A DNA stretch of 64,000 bases. It comes from Cytospora piceicola. Lineage: Eukaryota > Ascomycota > Sordariomycetes > Diaporthales > Cytosporaceae. Location: the NCBI GenBank assembly GCA_023375675.1, contig JALQBC010000022.1:372001-436000 (forward strand), written 5' to 3'. The first letter of the stretch is position 1. Every line of letters begins with the position of its first letter. The notes under the pieces are model-generated. The model had not been told where the DNA came from, did no database searches, and saw only the letters and a program-made list of their open reading frames with translations. Below, one piece after another: positions 45,615-59,195 of the stretch. The translations under genes were made by a program, and so were the position numbers.

Positions 45615-48410
45615 ATGCATGCTGTAGGGACGAGAGCCCGCCTCCCTGCAGCGCGATGTCTACGGGCACAAGCACAGGCGCAGCTATTCCGATATGAGAC
45701 CCTCAGGTCGCCGTGCGCGGTGCGAGCCCCATCAGTAGCCGCGAGGCTCGGTTTCGCCCAGGCCCGATATGTGTCCAGCCAGCCCAATGGCTCCAACCCC
45801 CCAGACAAGCCGGACTCCGGCAACGACAACGAGGAGGGGAAGGAGAAGGGCGAACACCCACAACCGCCTGCGAACCCCGAGACCAACGAGATTCCCGCCG
45901 ATACAAAGAAGCAACAGCTCTTCACGCCCCTCTCTGGTGGGAGGAACCGCTCGAGCAACGGCGCCACGACGAACACCGGACTCCCACCCGTCGATTTCCC
46001 CAAGTGGTTCCTGGACGAGAACGTACAGATCTTAGGGGCAGAGGATGCCCCGAGGATCAGGTTATGGAACAAGCTTGGGCGATACTTCCGGTCAGAACAG
46101 AAAGATTCAACCTCTGCACGAGAGCTTGGCGGTATCTGGGCATCCTCAGTGCCCGAAGAAGGAGGCAGCCAAGATACACCAGAACAAGCAGTCGGCCGAG
46201 AGCTCTTGTCAACCGTATCTGCAGAACTGGACGCGAAACCACCCCCAACGAGAGCTACCAAGGATCCCAAACGCCGGCCTATATCCTTATTATACGTGCA
46301 TAACTATAAGGGTAGTCGGGTAGCGAACGATCTAGTCAGCCATATTGGTGATGATCTGGGAGCTGATGTCGTACATCTCGATGCTGCCAGGCTAGCCAGG
46401 ATAATCGGTCCATACCTTGGCTCAACACTCTACTTCGGCCGCGGCAACATGTCAATGCTGGGTTATACAGCGGCCGAAGCGAATGGCAGATCTCTCTCTG
46501 CAGCCTCCGCGCCGGAAAGCGAGGACGAATATCTGGTCCGGGGAATGGGCGTCATGAAGTTCCTGGCCCCAGGAAGAGACGACCGCGCCAGCTGGGATGA
46601 TCTCAAGTTGAATCACGTCCTCAAGGAGGTTGTCAATTGCCCCAGCGTCAAGAGGAAGCAGGGTAGCTCTGAACCGAGCAAGCCGCAAAAGCTCATTGTG
46701 CATGTACACGACTATGTCGAGTTGGCAATGACAACCGAGGGCGCGTCCATACTCGACAAGCTACGGACTATTGTCGACCGCCTCTGGCAAGAAGGATCCA
46801 GTATCGTTATTGTTGGCTCCTCCTCAAATGACAAGGACGCATCTGCTAGGTGGCATGCCAAAATGAAGGAACTGAGCATGGAATGCTACCCTATCGTCTT
46901 CTCCCCTAATGCTGATGAGGTAACCGAGCTCAAGGCCTGGGAGAAGCTAGATTGTCTTCAGGATAATATGAACAACATCAACTGGATGCTGTCATGTCTC
47001 AAATCAGAGCCAATATGTGTACAGCTGCCTACTCAGGAAACCAGTGAATCGAATGCCGAACCGATCCCAGACTTGGAAGCCCTCAAACGAGGTCTATCCA
47101 GCGGCATCTACTCAAACCACTGGATATACAGGTTGTCTACACAGGCCATTGGGTACTCACGAACCGACAAGGCAGTTCTCGACGCTTCCACGCTGGCTTA
47201 CGCTTACAAACAGATGGAAATGGTAGACAAGCTACGATCCAAATTGCTGGAATCACAGAGCCCGGCGTCTGCTACTGCCCTGCCGTCCAGCTCTTCGCTT
47301 GAAAGTCTGATCTCACTGGGCAACACGGTCAAGTCCGAGTCCGAAAAGGCTTCTGGCCGACCGAAGCCCCCTCCTAGCAACCTCGACGAAGAGGAGAAGA
47401 AGCTCCTCACAGGGCTGGTCAACGTGGACGACATACACACGACGTTCAACGAGGTGGTCGCCCCTCCAGAGATCCGCGAGTCCCTGATGGCCCTCACGAC
47501 TCTATCCCTTCAACACCCCAAGGCCTTCTCCTACGGCGTCCTCGCCCGGGAGCGCATACACGGCTGTCTGCTGTACGGCCCTCCCGGGACCGGAAAGACC
47601 CTCATGGCCAAGGCAGTGGCGAAAGGCAGCGGGGCAAACATGCTCGAGATCAGCGCCGCCTCCATCAACGACATGTGGGTGGGCAACAGCGAGAAGAACG
47701 TGAGGGCCGTCTTCTCCCTCGCGCGGAAGATGTCCCCCATGGTCGTCTTCCTCGACGAGGCCGACGCACTGCTCGGCTCGCGGGGCAGGCAGCCCAACCG
47801 GGGGGGCCAGCGGGAGACCATCAACCAGTTCCTGCGGGAGTGGGACGGCCTCACCAACGCGCTCGACACGCAGCAGATCTTCATCATGGTCTCGACCAAC
47901 AGGCCGCAGGACCTCGACGAGGCCGTCCTGCGCCGGCTGCCGCGGAGGATCCTGGTCGACCTGCCGCTGCGCGACGGCCGCCTGGCCATCTTGCGGTCCC
48001 TCCTCCGGGACGAGCTCCTCGACGCGTCCGTCTCGCTGGAGAAGCTCGCCACCGACACGGAGCTCTACAGCGGGTCCGACCTCAAGAACCTCGCCGTGGC
48101 GGCGGCGATGGAGGCGGCCAAGGAGGAGCTCGCGGCCGCCAGGGCCAGCAGCGGCGCCGCCGCCGACGAGTCCTCCGGCAAGGGTCTCGAGTTCCCTGCG
48201 AAGCGCACGCTCACGCTGGCGCACTTTGACAAGGCCGTCAAGGACATCAGTGCTAGTATCTCGGAGGACATGCAGAGCCTGAAGGCCATCCGCAAGTTCG
48301 ACGAGCAGTATGGCGACGCGAGGAGGAAGAAGAAGAAGAAGAGTCACATGGGTTTTGAGGTGGTGCCGCATGAGGCTAGGTCGGAAGACGCGAGGGTTAG
48401 GAACAACTGA
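45615..48410 (+). CDS. Mitochondrial AAA ATPase, Msp1/ATAD1-like ATPase domain
   Basis: A single exon of 931 residues. The N-terminus is a likely mitochondrial presequence: Arg/Ala-rich and lacking acidic residues for the first ~25 residues, continuing to ARYVSSQ. A disordered Pro/Asn/Glu region follows. Residues ~190-600 are unrecognised. The AAA module is near the C-terminus: Walker A GPPGTGKT (655-662), pore-loop region ASINDMWVGNSEKNVRAVF, Walker B VVFLDEADALLGSRG, sensor-1 region MVSTNRPQDLDEAVLRRLPR with arginine fingers, and YSGSDLKNLAVAAAMEA. The meiotic-clade-like pattern resembles Msp1/ATAD1, but the long N-terminal region marks a fungal group of large mitochondrial AAA proteins. 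Likely role: remodelling or extracting proteins in mitochondria (inference). From about 47.4 kb to 48.3 kb codon use is strongly GC-rich, unlike the 5' half. Confidence 0.85.
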   Translation: MHAVGTRARLPAARCLRAQAQAQLFRYETLRSPCAVRAPSVAARLGFAQARYVSSQPNGSNPPDKPDSGNDNEEGKEKGEHPQPPANPETNEIPADTKKQQLFTPLSGGRNRSSNGATTNTGLPPVDFPKWFLDENVQILGAEDAPRIRLWNKLGRYFRSEQKDSTSARELGGIWASSVPEEGGSQDTPEQAVGRELLSTVSAELDAKPPPTRATKDPKRRPISLLYVHNYKGSRVANDLVSHIGDDLGADVVHLDAARLARIIGPYLGSTLYFGRGNMSMLGYTAAEANGRSLSAASAPESEDEYLVRGMGVMKFLAPGRDDRASWDDLKLNHVLKEVVNCPSVKRKQGSSEPSKPQKLIVHVHDYVELAMTTEGASILDKLRTIVDRLWQEGSSIVIVGSSSNDKDASARWHAKMKELSMECYPIVFSPNADEVTELKAWEKLDCLQDNMNNINWMLSCLKSEPICVQLPTQETSESNAEPIPDLEALKRGLSSGIYSNHWIYRLSTQAIGYSRTDKAVLDASTLAYAYKQMEMVDKLRSKLLESQSPASATALPSSSSLESLISLGNTVKSESEKASGRPKPPPSNLDEEEKKLLTGLVNVDDIHTTFNEVVAPPEIRESLMALTTLSLQHPKAFSYGVLARERIHGCLLYGPPGTGKTLMAKAVAKGSGANMLEISAASINDMWVGNSEKNVRAVFSLARKMSPMVVFLDEADALLGSRGRQPNRGGQRETINQFLREWDGLTNALDTQQIFIMVSTNRPQDLDEAVLRRLPRRILVDLPLRDGRLAILRSLLRDELLDASVSLEKLATDTELYSGSDLKNLAVAAAMEAAKEELAAARASSGAAADESSGKGLEFPAKRTLTLAHFDKAVKDISASISEDMQSLKAIRKFDEQYGDARRKKKKKSHMGFEVVPHEARSEDARVRNN

Positions 48411-48867
48411 AGGGACTGGAAGGTATCAGGGACGGATAGAAGATAGATCTACGCAGTGCTGCCTTATTCTCAATGCATTTCTCGGCAACCCTATGACACC
48501 ATAGCATCCCATACAAGCTGTTTTTGAATGTCACTGCCGTCCCAAGAAAGGCGAGGTATACCTAGTTAGTCTTACTTTAAGTCTGAAGCAGGCGAACTGT
48601 TCAAGTTCGACGCTATATCGTCAGTTCCATCACCAAGAACGATTTGCCACTGATTTAACTGCGGGAGCAAGGGCCACATTTGTCGTGTTGCATCATCAAG
48701 CCCATATCATCGAGGGCACATTATTTATGGTACACAGTTCACAAAGGAGAAAAAATCGATTGAGCTACGATACCATTTCCGTGAACTCGATCCTCACATC
48801 TATACACGGGCCCTCCACTTTCCCATGCAAAATGCCCAGTTTTATTCTACATCAGAACCATCTTCCT
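48411..48867. other. Convergent 3' intergenic region
   Basis: 457 bp between the AAA ATPase and ATP2 3' ends. No feature is seen. Confidence 0.6.
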
Positions 48868-50853
<1,986 letters not shown>

Positions 50854-51952
50854 CTTGACAAGATATTAAGAACGACTTCTGATGGGAGTGGAGGTGGGTT
50901 GCTGGATGGGGGTTGCGGAGGAAAAGATTGAGAGACAAAACTTGGGCAACAACTACAGAAGCTGGAGTTCCGAGAAGCGCCGACCCACTCTTTCACGCAC
51001 GTGATCTCCCGACAACTTCCTAACAATTGATGGAACTTCGTCGTTTTCAGACCGAACAACAACAGCTTTTGATTTTCAGGATCTCGGTATATACGGTTCC
51101 GTTACTGCAGACTTCGAGTCGGAAAGAAGAACACACTTATTGAAGGTTTACTCACCCCGCAGCGAAAAGCAGCAAAATGGAGAACGACAGTTTGATGATG
51201 CATACGGGACTGATGAGCTCATCCCGGAATCTTTGTTTAGAGGCATCTATCAACCTACGGACCTTCGGGCTACTAACTGACTGGACCGCAATTGAAATCC
51301 CCCCGCCACCCACCACCACCAAAACACCACCTCCTCCTCCTGCCTCCTGCCCGCGCCCCTGAAAAGAGAAATCCCCTCCCATTAACCCACTGAACTCATT
51401 TGACACCAATACGTTGTCGACCCACCAGTCTTTCCCAGTATCACCATCTAGAAGAACTCCATGGGAAAGCATTCTGCTGTGATCTAAGCTGTTCAGTGCA
51501 GTTCAAGCAGGACGAGGAGTGTCGTCGTCCCGCCTCCTGCATGAGTAGGGACAAAATAGATGAAGTTGGAGAAAGAGGGGGCCGGGAGTGAGATCGGGTG
51601 TATGGACCCTGGCTTGCGCGTGTCTGCCAATGAGCAGATTCAAAGCGTGAAATCAATCAATCTGAAAAATAGTATCGCTGTGTTCAATTGTCTAATCTAT
51701 GCCGAAGGAGATTACGAGCGTTGACCTCATGCGCCAGACTTATGCGCACCATATATGGCAAAGAGTATTCACATGAATACTCCCGGAGTCGAAGTTCAGT
51801 TCATCTCACTTCAGCTGGACTATTTGATGAACCAGTAATGTTGTCCCCATTTGAGCACCCAAATACTAGTCGGTGCCGTGCAAGATATAGTATATCCCCC
51901 AACCAACCAGACTGTGGCTCAATACTGGCAGCTCCAATACCTATTGCGAATC
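50854..51952. promoter_or_regulatory. ATP2 promoter region and branching-enzyme 3' flank
   Basis: 1.1 kb. The ATP2 side should hold its promoter. A CCACCACCACC-type stretch lies at 51306-51345. No gene is recognised. Confidence 0.5.
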
Positions 51953-54550
51953 CTATGAGGCCTGGGTATCAGTTGACTCTAAGGCAAGGACCTGTTGCAT
52001 AGTATTAGTCTCTGGTGAATTGGCAGACAGTGAAGGATTGGTGAACTTACAATCGCTGTTCGAGCAGGAATGTAGACGTGTGTCCAGTTCTTGCGGTTGT
52101 TCCACTCCAACGGAGTTGTGCTTGGTTGGGGTCAGTATTTGTTCGCCTTTTTCTGCCTTTGAGGTCATATGCACTTACAAGAATCTAGTACTCTCATCGA
52201 TCGAGCCGAATCCGCCAACGTCTTTGCTATCTGAGTTCAGAACGATCTTATACGTCCCCTCGACGTCAACGCCGATTCGATAATCGGTATAGCTGTTGGT
52301 AGGATGGAAGTTGAAGATGAACACTAAGCCCGCACGCTCGAAGATAATGACCTTGTCTCCCTCGTGTTTGAGCGAAATGTATGCCTGCGAAGAGTGTAGC
52401 CAGCCATGCTTCTCCTCGCAGAGATTCATCAGTCTGTCGAAGTGGTCGAGGTACTGGTATCTCAGGAGCTTGTCCTCAGGCAGGTTCAGTTGACGCCGCG
52501 CGTACCAGAACGAATTGTTGTTGCCCTCGCGAGGGAAGTCGAGCCATTCCGGGTGACCAAACTCGTTACCCTCGAAGTTGAGGTAGCCCTCACCGCCAAG
52601 TCCGTGGGTCAACAGTCGAATCATCTTGTGCAAAGCCATACCCCGGGCAATTACTGGGGTCATGGGTGTGACATTTGACATGTTCGTGTACATCTCCGCA
52701 TCGCAAAGGTGGAAAATCAGGGTCTTGTCTCCAACCAGGCTATCCTTAGTGTCAGTAAAGATGCAACCAGGGCGTCCTCGCTTCCAAGAGCTAAGGAATG
52801 AACTTACGCTTGATCATGACTCTCGCAGTAAGCTATCGCTTTCTCTCCATGGCGCCTGTTGGTCAAAGTGAAGCAGATATTGGCCATATCCCAGTCCTCA
52901 TCCTTCTGCTCTTTGAAGATCTTGATCCACATGTCAGGAATCGCCATAGCAAGACGGTAGTCGAATCCTACGCCACCCAAGGACAGAGGTACACCCAGTG
53001 CAGGCATGCCGGACACGTCTTCGGCAACGGTAATGGTCTCAGGATACAGGTCATGAAGCATCTCATTGGCGACCATAAGGTAAGTCACGGCCTCCTCATC
53101 GACATCAGCACCGAAATATTCGTGGTAACCGCCGGAAAACCCACTGCAGATGTTAGAAGAAGTCACACATAGTCATCACGAGGGCTGCACTTACGTTCCC
53201 ATGCCGTGATGGTGGTAGAGCATGCTCGTTACGCCATCAAATCTGAAGCCGTCAAACTGGTACTCGTCCATCCAGAACCGGAGGTTACTTAGAAGGAAAC
53301 GCATGACCTCATGGTTACCATAGTTGAACAGCCGGCTGTCCCACTGTTCGTGCTTTCCTTTGCTACCTGCATGGAAGTACTGGTGATCGGTGCCGTCGAA
53401 CTCGTTCAGTCCATCAAGAACGTTTTTGGAGGCGTGGCTATGGACGACGTCCAGCAGGACAACAAGGCCCAGACTGTGAGCTGTGTCGATGAGTTCCTTC
53501 AGATCTTCCGGAGGACCGTATCGACTGCTCGCTGCAAAGAAGTTGTTGACCTGGTAGCCGAAACTGGCATAATAGGCATGCTCCATGATGGCCATAAGCT
53601 GGATAACGTTGTAGCCAAGACCCTTGATTCTTGGAAGCATGTTCTTGGTGAACTCTTTGTAGGTGGCGACCTTGAGCTCGGGTGACGAGATGCCGACGTG
53701 CGCTTCATACACACGAACGCTCTGGGGCTTCTTTGGGCGCTGATGTTTGAAGACATACCTCTCCTCTTTGGGAGGGTTCCAGAACCTCGCATCGTATGCT
53801 GGTGACACGGATAGATCCTGTGTGACATACTTGATCCATGCCGGGAGACGGTCAACCCTCTCTCCACTTGGAAGAGCCAGTGAGATCTTGTAAATGCTGT
53901 CAGCTTATTCAGGGTCACCGGTGAGGCGAAAGGATACCCACCTTGATCTTAGAATTATGAGGTATTGCTACCTGGCCGTTCACAGGGGGGACAACAATCT
54001 CAAAGACGCCAAAGCCATTCTTCGTCATGGGGTGAGAGTCACGATTCCAGCCATCTACCTGCTGTTAGCGATCAATTACCACTATTAGTCGGAATAGGGT
54101 GTCGGGAGCTTACTGAAGTCCCCAGTAAGATAGGCCTGTTGAGCGTTGGGGGCCCACTCTCTGTAGACGACATTGTTATCACCATCGACGTTGAAGCCAT
54201 AAATATCAGCACCCTGTCATGTTTTAGACTGATTAGCGGGGTGCTGTCCTCGAAGCCGCGGTCTGTGGGGGAGGGCAACATGCCTTGGTGAACTTGTGCA
54301 GGCCACCTTCTGTCTCATTGATTCTGTCAATCCAGTCCTTGGCCCTAGAATATCTTCTCTTCAGGGCATCCTGAAATGGTGACAGCCAGGGATCGATCTG
54401 TAGAACGCCTTTCAGAAACGTCAGTTGAGTCTCGAAGCAGTATTAGCTCGTGAACTGCTCCTTACCGGTGCCATCGGCGGGGATGCCATCAGCGGGCTTG
54501 CCGCCGTTTGCGACCAACGTGTTGGACGAACGCTCAGCCACGTCGTCCAT
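51953..54550 (-). CDS. GLC3: 1,4-alpha-glucan branching enzyme (glycogen)
   Basis: Nine exons deduced: 54550-54466, 54408-54284, 54213-54114, 54054-53942, 53886-53195, 53143-52808, 52739-52179, 52120-52051 and 51991-51953. They total 706 residues with all junctions in frame. Intron 2 (54283-54214) uses a GC donor (AAG/GCATGT...GACAG). The N-terminal CBM48 part includes [20 protein letters not shown] and [13 protein letters not shown], reconstructed across introns. The GH13 catalytic signatures are present: [20 protein letters not shown] (nucleophile Asp), [10 protein letters not shown] (acid/base Glu) and ESHDQA. The C-terminal alpha-amylase beta-domain ends [18 protein letters not shown]. 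The enzyme makes alpha-1,6 branches in glycogen in the cytosol. The last coding exon is just 39 nt. Length agrees with fungal Glc3/Gbe1 (about 690-710). It is divergently arranged with ClpX. Confidence 0.93.
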
Positions 54551-55720
54551 AGTTTCTGACTTTCTTCCTGGAATATTTGAAAGTCACACGTATACTCGGT
54601 GGAAGGAACAAGTCGGAACGGAAATTGAGTCAAATGTTGGGAGAGAAATGTAGCCAGGCACGCAGGGTTGAGAAGCCAAGCCAAGAATGTCGTTGGGTTA
54701 TATGCAGCTCTTCGAATTTTGGGGGGCGTTGTGTAGCCTCTACAGCAGCGTACCCTGCCAGCCTGAGTATGGATTTGTACCTATAGTATCACAGACAACT
54801 GCTCTTGAAGAGGAGACGTCCGACCTATGGAGCCCGTGTATCAAGTAACATCCAAGGATAACTTGATCAACGCTTGCCCGCAGGTGGTTATGACGTCGAG
54901 GGACAGCAAAGCGACGGACTCGCCCAAAATGAACGGTCTCGCCCAGCATCAAATCCCGCCTTAATTCCTACCAGCCTGCGCCCCAGCCGCTTCTCACTCA
55001 CTCTCACACTCTCACTTACACACAAACACCCACATACACACGCACTCTCTCTCTTCAGAGGTATGAGGGAGTCGTTGCAATCTTCAACGCTTATAATGTC
55101 CCATCAGTCTAGCTACTCCGCTACTTCGTATTTCACAACGTCTTTGCCTAGGTCAGAACGGACTGACTCGAGGATGGGCGTTTCACACCCGCTTTTGAGA
55201 GACTTTTGATCATCACGTCCTTGCACATTGCATTTCCCCAGACCCCAGGTTTTCTGATATTCCCCTGTCCTTGCTCTAGTGGCGATGCGGGGTATCCGTG
55301 AAGTCATACGAATTAGGTAAATGATTGCCTAAACCACACTGCCAGACTGCCAAAGGCCCGAAGCTGTTGCCCCCTCCCCCCTCCCCCCGCCACTGACGAA
55401 CCGCCGAAACGCCGACGCCGGCCAAGCATACTCGCCTGGGCATCCTCGCTTTCAACGTCGCCTGCTTCAACTTACTGGCTGACTGGCCAATTTACATACC
55501 TACATATCCTTGGTAGTCTATGCCTCCACGAACTCTAATTCCATCAGACGTTCCGTGCCAGTCCGCCGTCTTCCTTGCGTTCATTGGTTACATCCATGGA
55601 TATTCCTAGCCTACTGCCTACCTGATACAACAAATCATATACGAACGATACCTCCGTTCCCCGTCGCCTTGCGTCCATCTCCTCCCGCGGAGTCGTGATG
55701 AGCATGATCCCGTCTACAAT
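54551..55720. promoter_or_regulatory. Divergent branching-enzyme/ClpX promoter region
   Basis: 1.17 kb. CT/CA-rich stretches lie at 54990-55055 (CTCTCACACTCTCAC-type) and a CCCCTCCCCCCTCCCCCC run lies at 55370-55388. Open frames here lack recognisable features. Confidence 0.5.
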
Positions 55721-57648
55721 ATGATCATGGCCGCCTCACGGCAGCGACTCCATCTGTTGCCGTTGTCCCATGTCCGCCGAAAAGCCCTCCCATCTCAAAC
55801 CTCATATTCCGTGTCCCGGTCCTTCTCTGCTTCAGCAGTATCTCAAACCGCCAAGAGACCACCAACCAATCTCAACTCCGGCTTCACGAGTAGCTATGAC
55901 CCCACCCAAGATTCCGGCCGCGGGCCCATGTTCACAAAGCCGAGCTTTGGCGTCCCACAATTCTATCCCCGCGACTTGAAGGCCCGTGTAGACGAATACG
56001 TCGTCGGCCAAGACAGGGCGAAAAAGACCATATGTTCGGCCATCTTCAACCACTACCAGAGCCTGAGGAGGCGACGCCATGACCAAGATCAAGACCGGAG
56101 AGTGGGCGAGAAGTTGCAACGTCAGAAATGGGCGCGAGAAAGAGACCTATTCGAGGCGCATCGTAAAACCCATCCCGTTGAAGGTCAGGCACTCCCAGGC
56201 CATCAGGGCTCGCTGTGATATGTATCGCATACTAACCGATGCCTGTTCAGACGAGTTCCCTGGCCATTATGAGTCCATACAGCAGAGCCACCAAGCCATA
56301 GATCCTACTACCGACTTCTACGTTCCCGAAGACCCAAACCTTCCACATCATACTAGAATAGACAAAAGCAACCTGCTATTGATCGGCCCTACAGGTGTCG
56401 GAAAGACCTACATCCTCGAGTATGTACTGTATCTGTTGTGTCATTTTCTCTCGTTCTTACACTAAGACTGCCCCAGGACCCTGAGCAAGAAACTAAATGT
56501 ACCCTTTACAATATGCGACTGCAACTCGTTCACACAAGCCGGTTATATAGGCCAAGATGTTGAGAGCTGTATCGAGAGACTTTTGATCGAGGCAAACTAC
56601 GACCCCAAAGCAACGGAGCATGGCATCGTTGTCCTAGACGAGTTCGACAAGATCGCACGCAGAGAAACAACCAACGGCCGGGATGTTGGTGGAGAAGGGG
56701 TCCAACAAGCGTTGCTCAAACTGGTGGAAGGTACAAAGGTTACCATCAATGTTAAAGACAACAGATCTTCACGGTCTGTTAATCCCATAACAAGCAATTA
56801 CGGGCCGGGGGGCTCGGGCTTGAATCCTCCAGCGCCTCCGCCCTCAGGCAAGACGGATCAGTACACTATCGACACAAGAAACGTTCTCTTTGTGTTCTGT
56901 GGAGCCTTCGTAGGCCTCGAGAAGCACATTTTGGCAAGGGTGGCAAAGCCGTCCTTAGGCTTCGGGGCTGAGATTGGAGCAGGTCGGTCTACTATGGTCA
57001 AGGGGGGCGACAAGACTATGTTGCCCCGAGAAATGTATTCTCACTTGCCACACCAGCCCATACCAGCGGCCGAGACGGGGACTACTGGGTTCACACCGAG
57101 TGAGTGGGCTTACTTTTAACCTGACCTTGAGTATTGGAATATGCTGACTTTATACCCAAGTGGACTTGACAACCCCCGAGGACCTCCAAGCTTTCGGTTT
57201 CATCCCCGAGCTAATTGGTCGTTTGCACAATGTCATTGCGCTGTCACCGCTCTCACAAGACGAGCTCTTCCGCATATTGACAGTTCCTCGCAACGGGCTC
57301 GTAGCACAGTACACCGCGTTGTTCGAGACCTATCCGAGTAAGCTCTATTTCACAAGGCGGGCTCTCCTCGCCATTGCCGAGCGGGCTCTTAAGAACGGGA
57401 CTGGTGCCAGAGGCCTGAAGATGGAGATGGAAAGAGTACTGGCCGAGCCCATGTACGAAGCGCCTGTCCATCACGTTCTTGTTACAGAGGCTTGTGTGAA
57501 GGGACATGAGAAGGCCGGTTACTGGGGCAGAGATGGATGGTTGGAAGTCGAGAGGCGGGTCAGAGAGGAAGACCAGCCCAATGAGGTGGACGACAGCAAC
57601 GCGGCCACCTTCGAGCAATACCGAGAGGCTGGCCAAAGCGGTGAATAG
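55721..57648 (+). CDS. MCX1: Mitochondrial ClpX-type AAA+ unfoldase (Mcx1)
   Basis: Exons 55721-56183, 56251-56419, 56477-57099 and 57161-57648 encode 580 residues. A second Met (MAASRQRL, 55727) gives a cleaner presequence start. The presequence is Arg/Ser-rich (SVSRSFSASAVSQ). Domains: ARVDEYVVGQDRAKKTICSA opens the AAA+ module; Walker A is GPTGVGKT, with the gene spliced just after it. The pore loop is AGYIGQDVES, and Walker B is GIVVLDEFDKIARR. GGEGVQQALLKLVEGTKV is the ClpX signature, followed by GFIPELIGRLHNVIALSPL and the C-terminal sensor-2 region GARGLKMEMERVL. The bacterial zinc-binding domain is absent, as in yeast Mcx1. Known roles of mitochondrial ClpX include unfolding substrates and, in yeast, activating heme biosynthesis by acting on ALA synthase. 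Whether a ClpP partner exists cannot be seen here. Confidence 0.93.
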
Positions 57649-59195
57649 GGTGCTGCGAAGTCATCATGGCCTCGACGTTAGAACAACGCCAAAGCAGCTT
57701 CAGGAAATGAGAGTATACCCAGGTCGATGCTCATGCAATATACGATACCGCGGCCTTCCTCCTAGTTATTTCATTGTCCCTTTGTGAAAAATGCTTTTGC
57801 CACCCAACACCCTTATGGAACGTAATCCCCGCAAGATGGCCTCCGCAAGCTGGTTTCGTTATGCCTCTGCCAACTCGGTTTGTGAGTTTCCCGTGCCAGG
57901 ACACCATCTTCAGTCTTGCAAAGCCCACTTAACCCACGCATCATAATCACCGGTTGGTCGAAACAAATGCCTGGCCGATCATGCCATGGATTACGACTTC
58001 GCCTTCGAACTGACCAGCTGCACTAATCGCTCACGTTGGTCCATGCATGGGAGCTGCTATAGTCCATACATTCCTTCGACCCATTACTTTATAGTAGTTG
58101 GAAGGGACGATCGGTTTGTTTGAGGTGAACTTAAGAAAAACATTCCCACAGTAAATGCACTGGAGATCTATTCTCCCTATCATCAAATTGAATACCGAAA
58201 GAACGGGCTGACCCCGTCTACTTCACTTACCTCTCTTCAACATCCGGTCTGGCTACCCGTTGGGGTAATACACTCCTTCGCATGCGCAGGCATCAACGCT
58301 GTCCGTCCCATCCCTGTCGAATGCCTATATGTATGTGCAACATGCTTAGGTATATTTTTTGTCCTCAAGTGTTGGCCCCAATCGAAATCAAGATGCCACC
58401 CCTCCCCCATGCCCCGAACGCGCCTCTTGAATACCAAGGCGCAATTATACAACTCAACGCTCCCAGTTCACGGCGACAGTTGCCAGAACCGGCCCCCTCC
58501 CCCCTCTTTCGCCTCTCGACTTTTCATAGTCATTGGTGGACTTGGCAATCATGAATAAATCAGTCCAATACGCCCCCATGAACCCTAATTGAGATCATGT
58601 TCTCCTCGAGCTGGAGATGTCAACTCGCTAAGATATGGGAGGAGGGTTCACCTTTACTGGAATCCCGCCTTTCAAGCATTTGAAATTTCTAGGATCTCAG
58701 AGAACCCGCACGTATACCTAGGTACTGGTGGATGGTAGTGAGGCACGTAGTGCAGTGTCCACGGACCAAAAAAACAATACCACCGAGTGAAGGCAAGCTT
58801 GGTGTCATATCGAAGGAAACGCTTTTCTACGATCACGGTGACTTCGCATATCTGCTGCTGGTCTCAGCCCGAACGGCTACAGAAACAAGTCAAGGGCTAC
58901 AATAAGCAGACGGCAAACACTCTACCGAGCTTTCCGAGCAGCGGTTGAGACGTAACTCCGTTGATCGTACAGAGTTTCACATTTCGAACTTGGATATGTC
59001 GATTTTTAAGGAATCTTATGATTTTTGTACACTTTACTACATCCACACGCGCAATCGCCATCCAACCCCTCGCCGGACCAATGCTTTCTCTAAATATCAC
59101 GGAGTACATGGAGCTGGGACCATGAGGTAATGAGTATGTTGCTTCTGCTCTTTCTACCGACAAAAGGAAAGTTTTCCATTTGCTGCCTGAGCCTC
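57649..59195. other. Convergent 3' intergenic region, 1.5 kb
   Basis: This lies between the ClpX and COX5 3' ends. It contains one TACCTAGGTA palindrome (58715-58724). No gene is recognised. Confidence 0.5.
58715..58724. repeat. TACCTAGGTA palindrome
   Basis: Exact copy. It is the only one in the window lying between two 3' ends. Confidence 0.8.
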
